In this document: piece by piece, positions 29,512 to 39,516 of the stretch
How the letters are laid out: every line of letters starts with the position of its first letter
Numbering within the stretch: the first letter of the stretch is position 1
Origin: Sphingomonadales bacterium 28-55-16
GTDB lineage: Bacteria; Pseudomonadota; Alphaproteobacteria; Sphingomonadales; Sphingomonadaceae
Direction of reading: 5' to 3'
DNA: 64,000 bases
NCBI GenBank assembly: GCA_002278855.1
Contig: NCGG01000003.1
Location: 62,001-126,000 of the forward strand
Translations under genes and position numbers: made by a program
The notes under the pieces: generated by a model
Told to the model about the DNA's origin: nothing
Database searches by the model: none
What the model saw: the letters and a program-made list of their open reading frames with translations, nothing else

Positions 29512-31110
29512 ATGCGCGGCACCATGCAGGATTGGGACCTTCGCGTTCCGCATTTGATCGACTATGCAGCGCGTGAACATGGTACGCGTGAGATCATGAC
29601 CCATTGGACCGACGGAACAATTGAGCGCACCAACTGGGCAGGTGTGGCTGCAGAGGCGCGCAAATTATCTCAGGCTTTTGCCGGTCTTGGTCTACAAAAG
29701 GGCGATCGGATTGCGACCTTTGCGATGAACCATCACCGGCATTTAGCGGCTTGGTATGGCGCAATTGGCTTTGGCGGGGTCATTCACACCGTTAATGTGC
29801 GTCTGTTCGACGAAGATCTGATCTACATCATGAACCATGCCGAAGATAAGGTGCTGATGTATGACGCGATGTTTCAACCCATTATTGACCGCTTGAAGCC
29901 GCATTTAAAGACCGTTGAACAGTATATCGTTTTTGACCGCGATGACAGCTATGGTGCCTTCATCGCGGCGCAAGATGGCAATTTCGAATGGGCCAGCGGT
30001 GATGAGCGTGATGCCTGTATGCTTTGCTATACCAGCGGCACGACAGGCAACCCCAAAGGCGTATTGTATCAGCATCGTTCAACCGTTTTGCATGCGATGG
30101 CCGAGATAGCGCCAGCCATTTTTGACCTTAGCCCGCAAGCGGTTTTGTTGCCGATCGTGCCCATGTTTCACGCCGCAAGCTGGGGACTGCCCTTTGCGGG
30201 TGCCGCCGCGGGCGTAAAGTTCGTATTTTCAACCACCAATGATGCGAAAACCTTACATAGCCTCATGCTTCAGGAAGGCGTCACCCATAGCGCAGGCGTG
30301 CCAACGGTCTGGCTTGCGATGTTCGCACATTTGGATGCAGAGGCTGCGGCTGACCGGGACGCTTCGCTTGGCAAATTGCGCTTGGTTACGATTGGCGGTT
30401 CGGCTGCGCCGCGTGCCATGATTGAACGCCTCATGACATCTGGTATTCGGGTATCGCATGCATGGGGGATGACCGAGACGTCGCCCATTGGCACAATGGG
30501 GGCGCCAACACCCAATTGGGATGCATTAACGCTCGACGAGCAAATCGACGTCGTCTGCAAACAGGGACGCACGCCTTTTGGTGTAGAGCTGCGGGTAATC
30601 GACAAGGATGGCCATATTGCGCCACGCGATGGGGTGACATCTGGTGCGCTGCAAATTCGCGGACCTTGGGTTATTAAGCGGTATTTCAAAGCAGAAACCG
30701 ACGCCGTTGATGCCGATCAGTGGTTCGACACTGGGGACGTTTCGGTGCTCCATCCTGATGGCACGATGCAAATCACGGACCGCGTGAAGGATGTCATAAA
30801 GTCGGGCGGGGAATGGATCAGTTCCGTCGAGTTGGAGAATATTGCAGTTGGCTGCCCTGGTATCGCCGAGGCGGGCGCCATCGGCGTTCCCCACCCCAAA
30901 TGGGATGAACGGCCTGTCTTGATCGCGGTGAAGAAGCCGGGCGCGGAGGTCGACGAAGCGACGGTGAAGGCCTATCTGGCGGAGCGCATAGTGAAATGGT
31001 GGATGCCCGACCGGGTCTTATTTGTGGATGAATTGCCGCATACGGGTACGGGCAAAATCCAGAAAGTGGCGCTTCGCCAACAATTCAAGGATTTCGTTCT
31101 GGAGGATTGA
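29512..31110 (+). CDS. fatty-acyl-CoA ligase (AMP-forming)
   Basis: A 532-residue ANL-superfamily enzyme that activates a carboxylic acid to its CoA thioester through an acyl-AMP. Motifs: phosphate loop [12 protein letters not shown] (about 175), [34 protein letters not shown] and the catalytic Lys in TGTGKIQK near the end. It resembles medium/long-chain fatty acid ligases and DmdB-type 3-methylmercaptopropionyl-CoA ligases; substrate cannot be read from sequence. GAGGGAGAG 6 bases before the ATG at 29512 decides the start (MRGTMQDW) over an upstream TTG-like start at 29467. Confidence 0.9.
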   Translation: MRGTMQDWDLRVPHLIDYAAREHGTREIMTHWTDGTIERTNWAGVAAEARKLSQAFAGLGLQKGDRIATFAMNHHRHLAAWYGAIGFGGVIHTVNVRLFDEDLIYIMNHAEDKVLMYDAMFQPIIDRLKPHLKTVEQYIVFDRDDSYGAFIAAQDGNFEWASGDERDACMLCYTSGTTGNPKGVLYQHRSTVLHAMAEIAPAIFDLSPQAVLLPIVPMFHAASWGLPFAGAAAGVKFVFSTTNDAKTLHSLMLQEGVTHSAGVPTVWLAMFAHLDAEAAADRDASLGKLRLVTIGGSAAPRAMIERLMTSGIRVSHAWGMTETSPIGTMGAPTPNWDALTLDEQIDVVCKQGRTPFGVELRVIDKDGHIAPRDGVTSGALQIRGPWVIKRYFKAETDAVDADQWFDTGDVSVLHPDGTMQITDRVKDVIKSGGEWISSVELENIAVGCPGIAEAGAIGVPHPKWDERPVLIAVKKPGAEVDEATVKAYLAERIVKWWMPDRVLFVDELPHTGTGKIQKVALRQQFKDFVLED

Positions 31111-31150
31111 GGGTGGCGAAGGCTGACCTTGGACCAAATTAGGCTGCGTT

Positions 31151-31190
31151 GCCCGCCGAGTTTAGGTGGCCAGAGAGTGTCGGCGGGCTT
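31151..31190 (+). terminator. probable terminator after the acyl-CoA ligase
   Basis: A 9-bp inverted repeat (31151-31159 GCCCGCCGA with 31180-31188) with a 20-base loop, followed by a short TTTA on the plus strand. It lies between convergent genes. The T run is weak. Confidence 0.5.
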
Positions 31191-31202
31191 TACATGGGCA
31201 GC

Positions 31203-31730
31203 TTAGACTTCGCGTAGCCTGGGCATCAACTCGACAAAGTTGCAGGGGCGATGGCGGCTGTCGAGCTGATGTACCAATATCTGGTCCCAACCGTCTTTTA
31301 CCGCGCCATTTGATCCGGGGAGTGCGAAGATATATGTCCCCCGCGCGAGCACCGCGCATGCCCTTGACTGAATTGTAGATGTGCCAATACTTGCGAAGCT
31401 CAACCAACGAAACAGTTCACCAAATCCAGGTATATCCTTAGTTTTTACGCGATCCAGCGCTTCGGGTGTGACATCACGTCCGGTGAGCCCGGTACCACCC
31501 GTTGAGATGACAACGTCAACATGGTCATCATCAATCCAATTGTGCAACCGTGCCGTAATCATCGCGGTATCGTCGCGTAAGATGGCGCGGTCGACGATAG
31601 TGTGGCCAGCGGCGATGATCCGTTCGAACAAAATGTCGCCGCTGGTGTCATCTTCGATGCCGCGTGTATCGGAGACCGTTAGAAGCGCGATGTTCACGGG
31701 CTTAAAAAGCCTATCTGTATCGAGTGGCAA
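31203..31730 (-). CDS. moaB: molybdenum cofactor biosynthesis protein MoaB
   Basis: A 175-residue MoaB/Mog-fold protein, which adenylylates molybdopterin before metal insertion by MoeA. The signature VVISTGGTGLTGRDVTPEA lies around residues 76-94. The start is TTG at 31730: AGGAGG (31736-31741) sits 5 bases upstream, inside the end of the lytic transglycosylase gene, which overlaps by 20 bases. It is the last gene of the UDG-slt-moaB operon. Confidence 0.92.
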   Translation of the reverse strand: MPLDTDRLFKPVNIALLTVSDTRGIEDDTSGDILFERIIAAGHTIVDRAILRDDTAMITARLHNWIDDDHVDVVISTGGTGLTGRDVTPEALDRVKTKDIPGFGELFRWLSFASIGTSTIQSRACAVLARGTYIFALPGSNGAVKDGWDQILVHQLDSRHRPCNFVELMPRLREV

Positions 31731-33471
31731 TGGCGCCTCCTATAACTCGGCGTGCAGTAACATTGCCATTGGCGTCGGGAAATTTGGGCCACATATATTG
31801 GGCTAAACCTTTCAAGCTTCCTGATGCTTTCTTCTCGCGCATCTCATAAATCCAGTAATTTCGCAGGATGATCGATACGTAACCACGTGTTTCCCAAAAT
31901 GGAATGGACTCGATAAACAATAAAGGGTCCCCATTGTCTCGAACTTCGCTGTTCCAGCGTGTCAGCGGTGAAGGGCCTGCGTTATATGCTGCGATCACCT
32001 TTGGAAGCAGTCCCTCTGTTGCGGGCATATCACGCAATTTTTCCAAGTAGGACTGTCCATACTCTAAATTCACGGAAGGACGATCAAGCTCTGAAGCAGT
32101 GAAGGATGCACCGCGCGCACGCGCCATGTCTTGGGCGGTGCCTGGGCGTACTTGCATTAAGCCCCGTGCGCCAGCAGGGCTTATAACGTCCGTACGGAAA
32201 TTGGATTCCTGCAGCGCATGAGCATAAACCAAGGCCGGTGTTACGCGCCAGCCACCGCTTGGTTGCCAATTGGGCATGGGATAGCGCGCCATGGTGTTGT
32301 CCCGGCCAGGCGCGGGCCCATAATGGCCCAACCAAAATTGCGTTGATGCCAAGTTTAGCGCTTCAGCCAATTGGGCAAGGTTCGCGTGCTGCCGCGCATC
32401 CCCAATTCTCGCTTGATGACGCAATGCCGCGTCAGCCAATTTTGATTGACCGATTTCGGCAAGCGCCACTGCCAGTGCGGCGTTCTGCTGATCTTTAAGG
32501 CTTAACCAATCCAGCTTAGGTGTTTTTGTGGCTCTGCCGACAATTGGTTCCATGCCTAATGTTTCGCTAGCCAATATTCCGTAGAATGTTTCTGGCAGCT
32601 GCGCCGCCCTTTGCATCATTGGCTGAAAATATTGGGGCTGTTTTAACACCATCGCCGCCCGTGCGCTCCAAAACAGCCCTGCGGCCTTCAGATCGTCATT
32701 TGCAGCAAGGCGCGATACATGCTCAAACGCTTCGAAGGCTAATGCATATTCGCGCAGTCGCCATGCGGCAAGACCGCGCACCCAACCGGCTTGCGTGCCC
32801 CAGTCGCCACCTGCCATCTGCGCTTGGGTTGCAACGCGTTTCGCCGATGCATCGTCATTCTCGATATAATAGGACCAAGCAACCCGATAGCGCAATTCGG
32901 TTAATGCTTCCGGAGACAGTTCGGCAGCCTTAGTTTCCAGAAACTGTTCCGCGGCCAGAGACTGATCATTTTTTATAAAAATCTGCAATTCCGCGCGAAT
33001 GTCATCGCGCGCATTATTGGTCGGTAAATCACGTTTGGGCGCACCGCCGAGCCATGATAAACGGCGAATGCCGGGCCGATTGGGCAAGGCTTCTGCCCCC
33101 CTTTTGCGCGCCATAATGCCAAGCTGCTCCGCTTGCGGCAAATATGGCGCGGTCTCGAGCAATGCTTGTAACTGCGGTGCCTCAACTTTTGGGCTATTGG
33201 GCGCGAGATATAGTTCGGCGCGCGCCATTGCTGACATCGGGCCTTGCGGAGCCGCATCTATCAAACGCGCCGCATCATCCCATTTCTCCGAACGGATGGC
33301 GTCGTAAATAGCCGTAAACAACGCTTTCTCTTTTGCCGTGAGAACATTGGGTGCGGTCTGTGCGGGGAGAGCAGTCCGAATTTCGTCACTGTTATGTGCT
33401 GCCGCTGCCGAAATCGGCGACGCAGCTAGAGCAATTGCTAACCATTTCGTCCGGCGCGCCTTCATATTCAT
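31711..33471 (-). CDS. slt: soluble lytic murein transglycosylase
   Basis: 586 residues. A signal peptide is visible: MNMKARRTKWLAIALAAS ending near AAAA-H. A long helical repeat region (Slt70-type superhelix) follows, then the C-terminal lysozyme-like SLT domain with catalytic Glu in ALQESNF (about 420), GARGLMQV and VIAAYNAGPSPL. It cleaves peptidoglycan glycan strands to 1,6-anhydro products in the periplasm. The ATG overlaps the UDG-like stop (ATGA), with AGGGCAG upstream; a 60-codon longer reading to 33651 is rejected because the signal peptide begins here. Confidence 0.92.
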   Translation of the reverse strand: MNMKARRTKWLAIALAASPISAAAAHNSDEIRTALPAQTAPNVLTAKEKALFTAIYDAIRSEKWDDAARLIDAAPQGPMSAMARAELYLAPNSPKVEAPQLQALLETAPYLPQAEQLGIMARKRGAEALPNRPGIRRLSWLGGAPKRDLPTNNARDDIRAELQIFIKNDQSLAAEQFLETKAAELSPEALTELRYRVAWSYYIENDDASAKRVATQAQMAGGDWGTQAGWVRGLAAWRLREYALAFEAFEHVSRLAANDDLKAAGLFWSARAAMVLKQPQYFQPMMQRAAQLPETFYGILASETLGMEPIVGRATKTPKLDWLSLKDQQNAALAVALAEIGQSKLADAALRHQARIGDARQHANLAQLAEALNLASTQFWLGHYGPAPGRDNTMARYPMPNWQPSGGWRVTPALVYAHALQESNFRTDVISPAGARGLMQVRPGTAQDMARARGASFTASELDRPSVNLEYGQSYLEKLRDMPATEGLLPKVIAAYNAGPSPLTRWNSEVRDNGDPLLFIESIPFWETRGYVSIILRNYWIYEMREKKASGSLKGLAQYMWPKFPDANGNVTARRVIGGAIATRYR

Positions 33472-34220
33472 TGGACTGCCCTGTTTGCGAACATCTGAAG
33501 GTCCCGCCACGCTTGTGCTTTCATGGACGGTCGCGCGATAAGGGTTCTTGGATGGAATGTCGTCAACGTGGCTATGTTGAGGCCAGCATGGTTGACATTC
33601 CTTAACGCTGTGCGCGCATTCATAAGTTCCGCGTTTAACAGCGCCTTGCATGCCGACGAACCGAGTATCACCAAAGATTTGGGCCTAACCAATTTTATCT
33701 GATGCAATATGAAGGCTGCGAGTTCGGCCAAGTCATGCTCGGGTACTTCTTCTGTTGAAGGCACGCTTGATGCTAGCCATGTGCAATAGCAGTTTCTAGT
33801 CTCTATCCCGATCGCGCCCATCATTCGGGTAAGCAGACCAGCATTGGCTGCGCTGTTGCTTTCTGAGGTTTCAATGATGTCTGGCAAGTCCGAGACAATC
33901 ATCACGTCGCAAATGTCTGGGCCGACCGCGGCAAAGCGCACCGGGCTGTAGCTGTTGCCAGGCAAAGCCGCGCCAAGTGTCACCATGGTGCGTAAGGTAG
34001 AAATGTCGTGGGGCCATGCAACAGAAGGTGCTGCGGGCGGAGGCGTTATTTTTGGCGAAGCGGCCGTTTTTACAGGCGCTATGGCCGGATCCGCAGACGC
34101 TTCACCAGCGAGCCAGTTGACGCTGGTGTCACTAACAGCCGCGTCCATCCCGGCAAGCTCCCACCAGCCAGTAAGCGATTCAACTACATTAAATGCAGTA
34201 ATTTCTAACCGATCCCCCAT
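33468..34220 (-). CDS. uracil-DNA glycosylase-superfamily protein, degenerate active site
   Basis: 250 residues. The C-terminal LTTFHPRTLIARPSMKAQAW is close to the closing motif of type 4/5 uracil-DNA glycosylases, and RPKSLVILGSSA fits the central strand. The first catalytic motif, normally GExPG, is replaced by SDLPD, and the four-cysteine Fe-S pattern is not evident. An N-terminal Ala/Pro-rich linker of about 70 residues is unusual. It may be an inactive or altered relative. AAGGGA precedes the ATG. It heads a three-gene operon with slt and moaB. Confidence 0.75.
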   Translation of the reverse strand: MGDRLEITAFNVVESLTGWWELAGMDAAVSDTSVNWLAGEASADPAIAPVKTAASPKITPPPAAPSVAWPHDISTLRTMVTLGAALPGNSYSPVRFAAVGPDICDVMIVSDLPDIIETSESNSAANAGLLTRMMGAIGIETRNCYCTWLASSVPSTEEVPEHDLAELAAFILHQIKLVRPKSLVILGSSACKALLNAELMNARTALRNVNHAGLNIATLTTFHPRTLIARPSMKAQAWRDLQMFANRAVQ

Positions 34221-34334
34221 AAATCCCTTCAGTCACCAGTTGACGGCGGGGTCAATTGCTTGGCATGGCAATTTCCACAAGCTGTTCGAATATCGGGATG
34301 GCCTGAATTACATGCCGGGTAAAGGATAAAGGCA

Positions 34335-35975
34335 ATGAGTGAACGCGAGTCGATGCCCTATGATGTTGTAATTGTTGGCGCAGGGCCAGCAGGCCTTTCG
34401 GCTGCGATACGCATAAAACAGCAATCGCCTGACACCAGCGTCTGCATTCTTGAAAAAGGATCAGAGGTTGGTGCGCATATTCTTTCCGGCGCCGTCATTG
34501 ACCCCAAGGCACTTGACGAGTTGCTTCCCGATTGGCGCAATATGGGCTGTCCGCTGGCCGATACCCCCGTCAATGATAATCAGCATTGGATTCTTACCAA
34601 GACCGGTAAATTCAATATGCCGCATTTCCTGACACCGGGCTTCATGCATAACAAGGGGACATATACGGGTTCGCTTGGCAATGTGTGCCGCTGGTTGGCG
34701 GGGCAGGCCGAAAATTTAGGTGTTGAGATTTTCCCGGGCTTTTCCGCTGCAGAAATCCTTTACAATGAAGATGGCTCGGTAAAGGGCGTCGCAACTGGCG
34801 ATATGGGCATCGCGCGCGATGGCAGCCATAAAGACGATTATATGCCTGGCATGGAATTACATGCGAAATACACCTTCTTCGCAGAAGGCGTGCGCGGGCA
34901 CCTGACTAAAATGCTAAAGCCACAATTTGCACTGGATAAGGATTGCGAGCCGCAGGTTTATGGCATTGGCCTTAAGGAATTGTGGGACATTCCGCCCGAG
35001 CAGCATTCCGCTGGTCGCGTCATCCATAGCCAAGGCTGGCCGCTGACCGATGCAAATGGCGGTGCGTTTTTGTACCATCAGGCGAACAACCAGGTGGCTT
35101 TGGGTTTTGTGGTTTGGCTCAATTATGCCAACCCTTATCTGTCACCTTTCGAAGAATTGCAGCGTTGGAAAACCCATCCTGAGGTCAAGAAGATACTCGC
35201 TGGCGGCCGTCGCGTCTCCTACGGCGCGCGTGCGATCAGCGATGGTGGGTGGCAGTCTGTTCCGAACCTTGCATTCCCCGGCGGCGCGCTCATCGGTTGC
35301 TCAGCCGGTTTCGTGAACGTGCCGCGTATCAAGGGTACGCATACTGCGATGAAGTCAGGCATGCTGGCTGCTGATGCCGCTGTTGAGGCGTTGGCCGCGG
35401 GTCGCGAACATGACGCGCTGACATCTTATCAGACGGCCTATAACAATAGCTGGATTTACAAGGAACTGCAGATTGTCCGCAACGTCCTCCCGCTGGTCGA
35501 GAAATACGGCAATGTGGTCGGTACGGCACTTGCCGGTATCAATATGTGGCTGGAAAATTTCGGCATCCGTATGCCGTTCACGATGAAGCATCATCCGGAT
35601 CACAAGGCGCTTAAAAAGAAGAATGCAGCCGAGCGCATTGACTATCCGAAGCCCGATGGCGTGTTCAGCTTTGACCGTTTGTCATCGGTGTTCCTGTCGA
35701 ACACCAACCACGCCGAAGATCAGCCAATTCACTTGCAGGTCAAGGACATGGATCTTCAAAAGACCAGCGAGTTCATGGAATTTGCCGGCCCATCAACGCG
35801 TTATTGCCCCGCAGGCGTGTATGAGTGGATTGAGGAAGAGGGCAAAGACGCGCGTTATCAGATCAACGCGCAGAATTGCGTGCATTGCAAAACCTGCGAT
35901 ATCAAGGACCCGAACCAGAATATCAACTGGGTGACGCCAGAGGGCGGTGGTGGGCCAAACTACCCCAATATGTGA
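34335..35975 (+). CDS. electron-transfer flavoprotein:ubiquinone oxidoreductase
   Basis: A 546-residue inner-membrane flavo-iron-sulfur enzyme that passes electrons from acyl-CoA dehydrogenases, via ETF, to ubiquinone. The FAD-binding VVIVGAGPAGLSAAIR is at residues 11-26. The 4Fe-4S cluster cysteines are in RYCPAGVYEW and CVHCKTCDIKDP (about 492-525), and the protein ends in the family motif GGGGPNYPNM. Divergent from the UDG-like gene. It links fatty-acid and branched-chain oxidation, for which the window also has an acyl-CoA ligase and the propionyl-CoA pathway, to respiration. Confidence 0.96.
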   Translation: MSERESMPYDVVIVGAGPAGLSAAIRIKQQSPDTSVCILEKGSEVGAHILSGAVIDPKALDELLPDWRNMGCPLADTPVNDNQHWILTKTGKFNMPHFLTPGFMHNKGTYTGSLGNVCRWLAGQAENLGVEIFPGFSAAEILYNEDGSVKGVATGDMGIARDGSHKDDYMPGMELHAKYTFFAEGVRGHLTKMLKPQFALDKDCEPQVYGIGLKELWDIPPEQHSAGRVIHSQGWPLTDANGGAFLYHQANNQVALGFVVWLNYANPYLSPFEELQRWKTHPEVKKILAGGRRVSYGARAISDGGWQSVPNLAFPGGALIGCSAGFVNVPRIKGTHTAMKSGMLAADAAVEALAAGREHDALTSYQTAYNNSWIYKELQIVRNVLPLVEKYGNVVGTALAGINMWLENFGIRMPFTMKHHPDHKALKKKNAAERIDYPKPDGVFSFDRLSSVFLSNTNHAEDQPIHLQVKDMDLQKTSEFMEFAGPSTRYCPAGVYEWIEEEGKDARYQINAQNCVHCKTCDIKDPNQNINWVTPEGGGGPNYPNM

Positions 35976-36018
35976 TTGGGGTAGCGCTTAGGTCGTCGCC
36001 TTGGGTTAAGGGCTAACG

Positions 36019-36846
36019 GTGGAACATTCTGAAGTAGCCTTTGCAAAGATTAACCTTGCGCTCCATGTGCGGCGGCGGCGTATCGATGGCTATCATGATA
36101 TAGAAACGCTGTTTGCCTTTGCACAGGATGGCGACATTTTAGATGCGCGGTTATCTGATGGCTTAACGTTAGAGATAGTAGGCCCATTCGGTAGCGGCTT
36201 AGAGGCCGATGAAACCAATCTTGTGCTGCAGACAGCAGCCGTCTTAAAATCGCATTTTGGCGAAACGCAAGGCGCTGCTATCCGGCTCAACAAACAGCTC
36301 CCGATAGCTTCGGGTATTGGCGGTGGTTCTGCAGATGCCGCGGCGACAGCTCGGCTGCTCAACCGGCTGTGGGGCATGGGTGCCTCCGAACAAGAACTGG
36401 CGGACATACTGGCGCCTTTGGGGGCAGACATTCCTGCGTGCGTGTTTAGCCGTTCAAGCTTTGGCAGCGGTACTGGCACAGCCCTGGCCTTTATGGACGA
36501 CAGCAGCATCACTGCGCGGCATTTGCTGCTGGTCAATCCACTCGAGTCGGTCTCCACAGCGGCCATATTCAAGGCGTGGGGTGGCCTGGACGGCGGTGCG
36601 ATTGGGCATGGTGATATCTGGGAAGCGGCAGTTGCCGGGCGCAATGACCTGACACCGATGGCTTCGGAAATTTGCCATACGATTGCGGACATATTGAAGG
36701 TGCTTTCGTTGGCGCACCCGGCGCTATCGCGCATGTCCGGGTCTGGGGCGACCTGCTTTGCATTGTTTGAAGACGCGGCATCGTTGGAGACCGCAAGAGC
36801 AGCGCTTAATCCGCATTGGTGGACCATGGCCACTATGCTGCGATGA
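36019..36846 (+). CDS. ispE: 4-(cytidine 5'-diphospho)-2-C-methyl-D-erythritol kinase
   Basis: A 275-residue GHMP kinase of the non-mevalonate (MEP) isoprenoid pathway. N-terminal AKINLALHVRRRRIDGYH is the family start; the ATP loop is PIASGIGGGSADAAAT (about 95-110); the third motif SRMSGSGATCFALF is near residue 240. Translation begins at GTG. Its TGA overlaps the next ATG (ATGA). Confidence 0.95.
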   Translation: MEHSEVAFAKINLALHVRRRRIDGYHDIETLFAFAQDGDILDARLSDGLTLEIVGPFGSGLEADETNLVLQTAAVLKSHFGETQGAAIRLNKQLPIASGIGGGSADAAATARLLNRLWGMGASEQELADILAPLGADIPACVFSRSSFGSGTGTALAFMDDSSITARHLLLVNPLESVSTAAIFKAWGGLDGGAIGHGDIWEAAVAGRNDLTPMASEICHTIADILKVLSLAHPALSRMSGSGATCFALFEDAASLETARAALNPHWWTMATMLR

Positions 36847-37571
36847 ACCATGCTCCGTTCGATATCTTAGGGAAACCGCGCAAAGGGGGTTTCCTCATCA
36901 TCGGTGATCACGCGTCAAATGATGTTCCGGAAGACATCGTTCTTGGCATCGATCCTGCTCGTCTCGACGCACATATTGCTTGGGACATTGGCGTTGCGCC
37001 TGTTGCGCATTTGATAACGCAAAACAGCAACTTTGCCGCGCATTTGGGCCGCTATTCGCGCCTTGTTGTCGACTTGAACCGAGACGAAACAGATCCTGCT
37101 GTCATGCCCGTTATAAGCGATGCTATCGTCATTCCCGGCAATGACATCGCGCCAGATGCGCGAGAAGCAAGGTTGAGGCGTTTTTACAGACCTTATCATG
37201 CATATTTGAAGGACTTACTGTCCGACCACAGGCCTGCGCTCATCCTGTCATTGCACAGCTTTACACCAGCCTTGGAGAGCAAACCCAATGAGGCCCGGCC
37301 TTGGGAAGTCGGGGTGTTGTACAATGAACAGGAGGCTGCGTCTAAACTTGCCATTCCGTTCCTTGAAGACGCAGGATATCTGGTAGGTGACCAATTGCCT
37401 TATTCGGGCAAGTTTTTGAACGCGACGATGAACCGCCATGCGGAGGCCAATGACATCCCATATATCGGCATTGAAATGCGGCAAGATTTAGCCTCGACAC
37501 CTTCAGGCCAAGCAAGATTTGCTCGCATATTGTCAGATATGTGCCATTTTGTGTCGGAACGACTTGGCTAA
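36843..37571 (+). CDS. N-formylglutamate amidohydrolase family protein
   Basis: 242 residues. Conserved stretches are GDHASNDVP (metal and substrate region), VVDLNRDETD, SLHSFTP and GIEMRQDL. The family hydrolyses N-formylglutamate to formate and glutamate, the last step of one histidine degradation route. No hut genes are near, so the true substrate is uncertain. The ATG at 36843 overlaps the ispE stop and is preferred to an earlier in-frame start at 36816. Confidence 0.88.
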   Translation: MNHAPFDILGKPRKGGFLIIGDHASNDVPEDIVLGIDPARLDAHIAWDIGVAPVAHLITQNSNFAAHLGRYSRLVVDLNRDETDPAVMPVISDAIVIPGNDIAPDAREARLRRFYRPYHAYLKDLLSDHRPALILSLHSFTPALESKPNEARPWEVGVLYNEQEAASKLAIPFLEDAGYLVGDQLPYSGKFLNATMNRHAEANDIPYIGIEMRQDLASTPSGQARFARILSDMCHFVSERLG

Positions 37572-37616
37572 TCAGCACAAAAACGCTTAAAGCGCTGGCT
37601 TGAAACGGAGTGTAAG

Positions 37617-39338
37617 ATGTCAAACCAGTTCGATAAATCCAAATTGCCAAGCCGCCATGTGTCTGTAGGACCTGAGCGCGCGCCACATCGCAGCTATTAT
37701 TACGCGATGGGTTTAACCGCTGAGGAAATTGCGCGGCCTTTTGTCGGTGTGGTATCTGCTGGTAATGACAGTGCTCCGTGCAACACGACGCTGGATGCCC
37801 AAGCGGACATAGCGCGTTTGGGTGTGGAGCAGGGGGGCGGCATGCCGCGCCGTTTCAATACCATTACCGTGACTGACGGCATTGCCATGGGGCACCAAGG
37901 CATGAAATCCTCGCTTGTAAGCCGCGAAGTCATCGCAGATTCGGTTGAGTTGTCCGTGCGTGGGCATTGTTATGACGCGCTTGTTGGCTTCGCTGGCTGC
38001 GACAAATCCTTGCCCGGCATAATGATGGCGATGTTGCGCCTCAACGTGCCCTCAATCTTCGTTTATGGCGGGTCCATTTTACCGGGGCGCCACAACAACA
38101 AGGATGTGACCGTCAAAGACGTGTTTGAAATCGTCGGTAAATATGCGGCGGGCGCTTGTCCTTTGTCCGAACTTGAAGAACTTGAGCGCGTTGCCTGTCC
38201 TGGCCATGGCGCATGTGGCGGACAATATACGGCCAATACGATGGCGTGCGTTGGCGAAGCGATCGGCCTTTCGCTGCCCAACAGCAATATGGCACCTGCG
38301 CCTTACTCGACGCGCGACCAGATCGCACATGCGGCAGGCTTTCAGGTAATGGAATTGCTCGCGCGTAACATTAGGCCGCGTGACATTTGTACGCGTGAAG
38401 CCTTTGTTAACGCTGCACGAATTGTTGCGGCAACGGGTGGGTCGACCAATGGTGCATTGCATTTGCCGGCCATGGCGCATGAGGCTGGTATAGAATTTGA
38501 CCTGTTCGATGTCGCCGAGGCGTTCAAAACCACGCCTTACATGGCGGATCTACAGCCGGGCGGACAATTTGTTGCGCGCGATATGTATGACGCGGGCGGC
38601 GTGTATATGTTGATGAAGTCCTTGCTAAGCGAAGGGCTTTTGTTCGGCGAATGCATGACCGTCACGGGAAAAACGCTTGGCGAGAATATCGAAGAAATTA
38701 CGTGGAATCCTGACCAGAAGGTCATTTATCCAGCAACAGCGCCAATAACCCCCACAGGCGGCGTGGTAGGGCTGCGCGGAACGCTTGCCCCCGAAGGCGC
38801 GATTGTGAAGGTCGCGGGTATGGACCGGCTGACGTTTACGGGACCAGCCCAAGTGTTTGATTGCGAAGAGGATTGCTTTGCCGCCGTCGAAGCACGGGAA
38901 ATCCGGGAAGGATCCGTGATCGTTATCCGATATGAAGGGCCACGTGGCGGCCCTGGTATGCGTGAGATGCTCTCCACAACCGCCGCATTATACGGGCAGG
39001 GGATGGGTGAGAAAGTTGCGCTCATCACCGATGGCCGTTTCTCGGGTGCAACGCGCGGCTTCTGCATTGGCCATGTTGGGCCTGAGGCAGCATTGGGCGG
39101 TCCGATTGCATTGATCGAGGATGGTGACGAGATCATGATCGACGCAGAGAACGGCGTAATTGATCTGAATGTTGATTCCGAAATACTTGAAAATAGAAGA
39201 AAAAACTGGAAGCCGCGCCAAACGGATTATCAGTCTGGTGCCATTTGGCGATATGCGCAGAATGTTGGACCGGCCTATAAGGGTGCAGTTACGCATCCTG
39301 GCGGTGCTGCCGAGACCCATGTGTACGCCGATATCTAA
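37617..39338 (+). CDS. ilvD: dihydroxy-acid dehydratase
   Basis: 573 residues of the IlvD/Edd family, forming the 2-keto acids of valine and isoleucine. Fe-S ligand motifs are GCDKSLPG (about 124) and [16 protein letters not shown] (about 193). The C-terminal signature is [20 protein letters not shown]. The variant reading LPNSN after GLSL fits IlvD rather than phosphogluconate dehydratase (Edd) only in part, but the full length and sequence are IlvD-like. ACGGAG precedes the ATG. Confidence 0.92.
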   Translation: MSNQFDKSKLPSRHVSVGPERAPHRSYYYAMGLTAEEIARPFVGVVSAGNDSAPCNTTLDAQADIARLGVEQGGGMPRRFNTITVTDGIAMGHQGMKSSLVSREVIADSVELSVRGHCYDALVGFAGCDKSLPGIMMAMLRLNVPSIFVYGGSILPGRHNNKDVTVKDVFEIVGKYAAGACPLSELEELERVACPGHGACGGQYTANTMACVGEAIGLSLPNSNMAPAPYSTRDQIAHAAGFQVMELLARNIRPRDICTREAFVNAARIVAATGGSTNGALHLPAMAHEAGIEFDLFDVAEAFKTTPYMADLQPGGQFVARDMYDAGGVYMLMKSLLSEGLLFGECMTVTGKTLGENIEEITWNPDQKVIYPATAPITPTGGVVGLRGTLAPEGAIVKVAGMDRLTFTGPAQVFDCEEDCFAAVEAREIREGSVIVIRYEGPRGGPGMREMLSTTAALYGQGMGEKVALITDGRFSGATRGFCIGHVGPEAALGGPIALIEDGDEIMIDAENGVIDLNVDSEILENRRKNWKPRQTDYQSGAIWRYAQNVGPAYKGAVTHPGGAAETHVYADI

Positions 39339-39516
39339 GCGGCTTCGGAGTTACCTTGCTGCGGACTGCTTTGGCCGATCGGGGGGTTACAGCATCTTCA
39401 CCGATGGCCGCGGCTTTGCAGCGGCGGATAGTTTTGATGCCGTGGGTATGACCTCCCAAACGCCGACGGTCAAAGACGCCAGTTGATTGCTTGGCCCTTC
39501 ACGGGCATGGGGCGGT

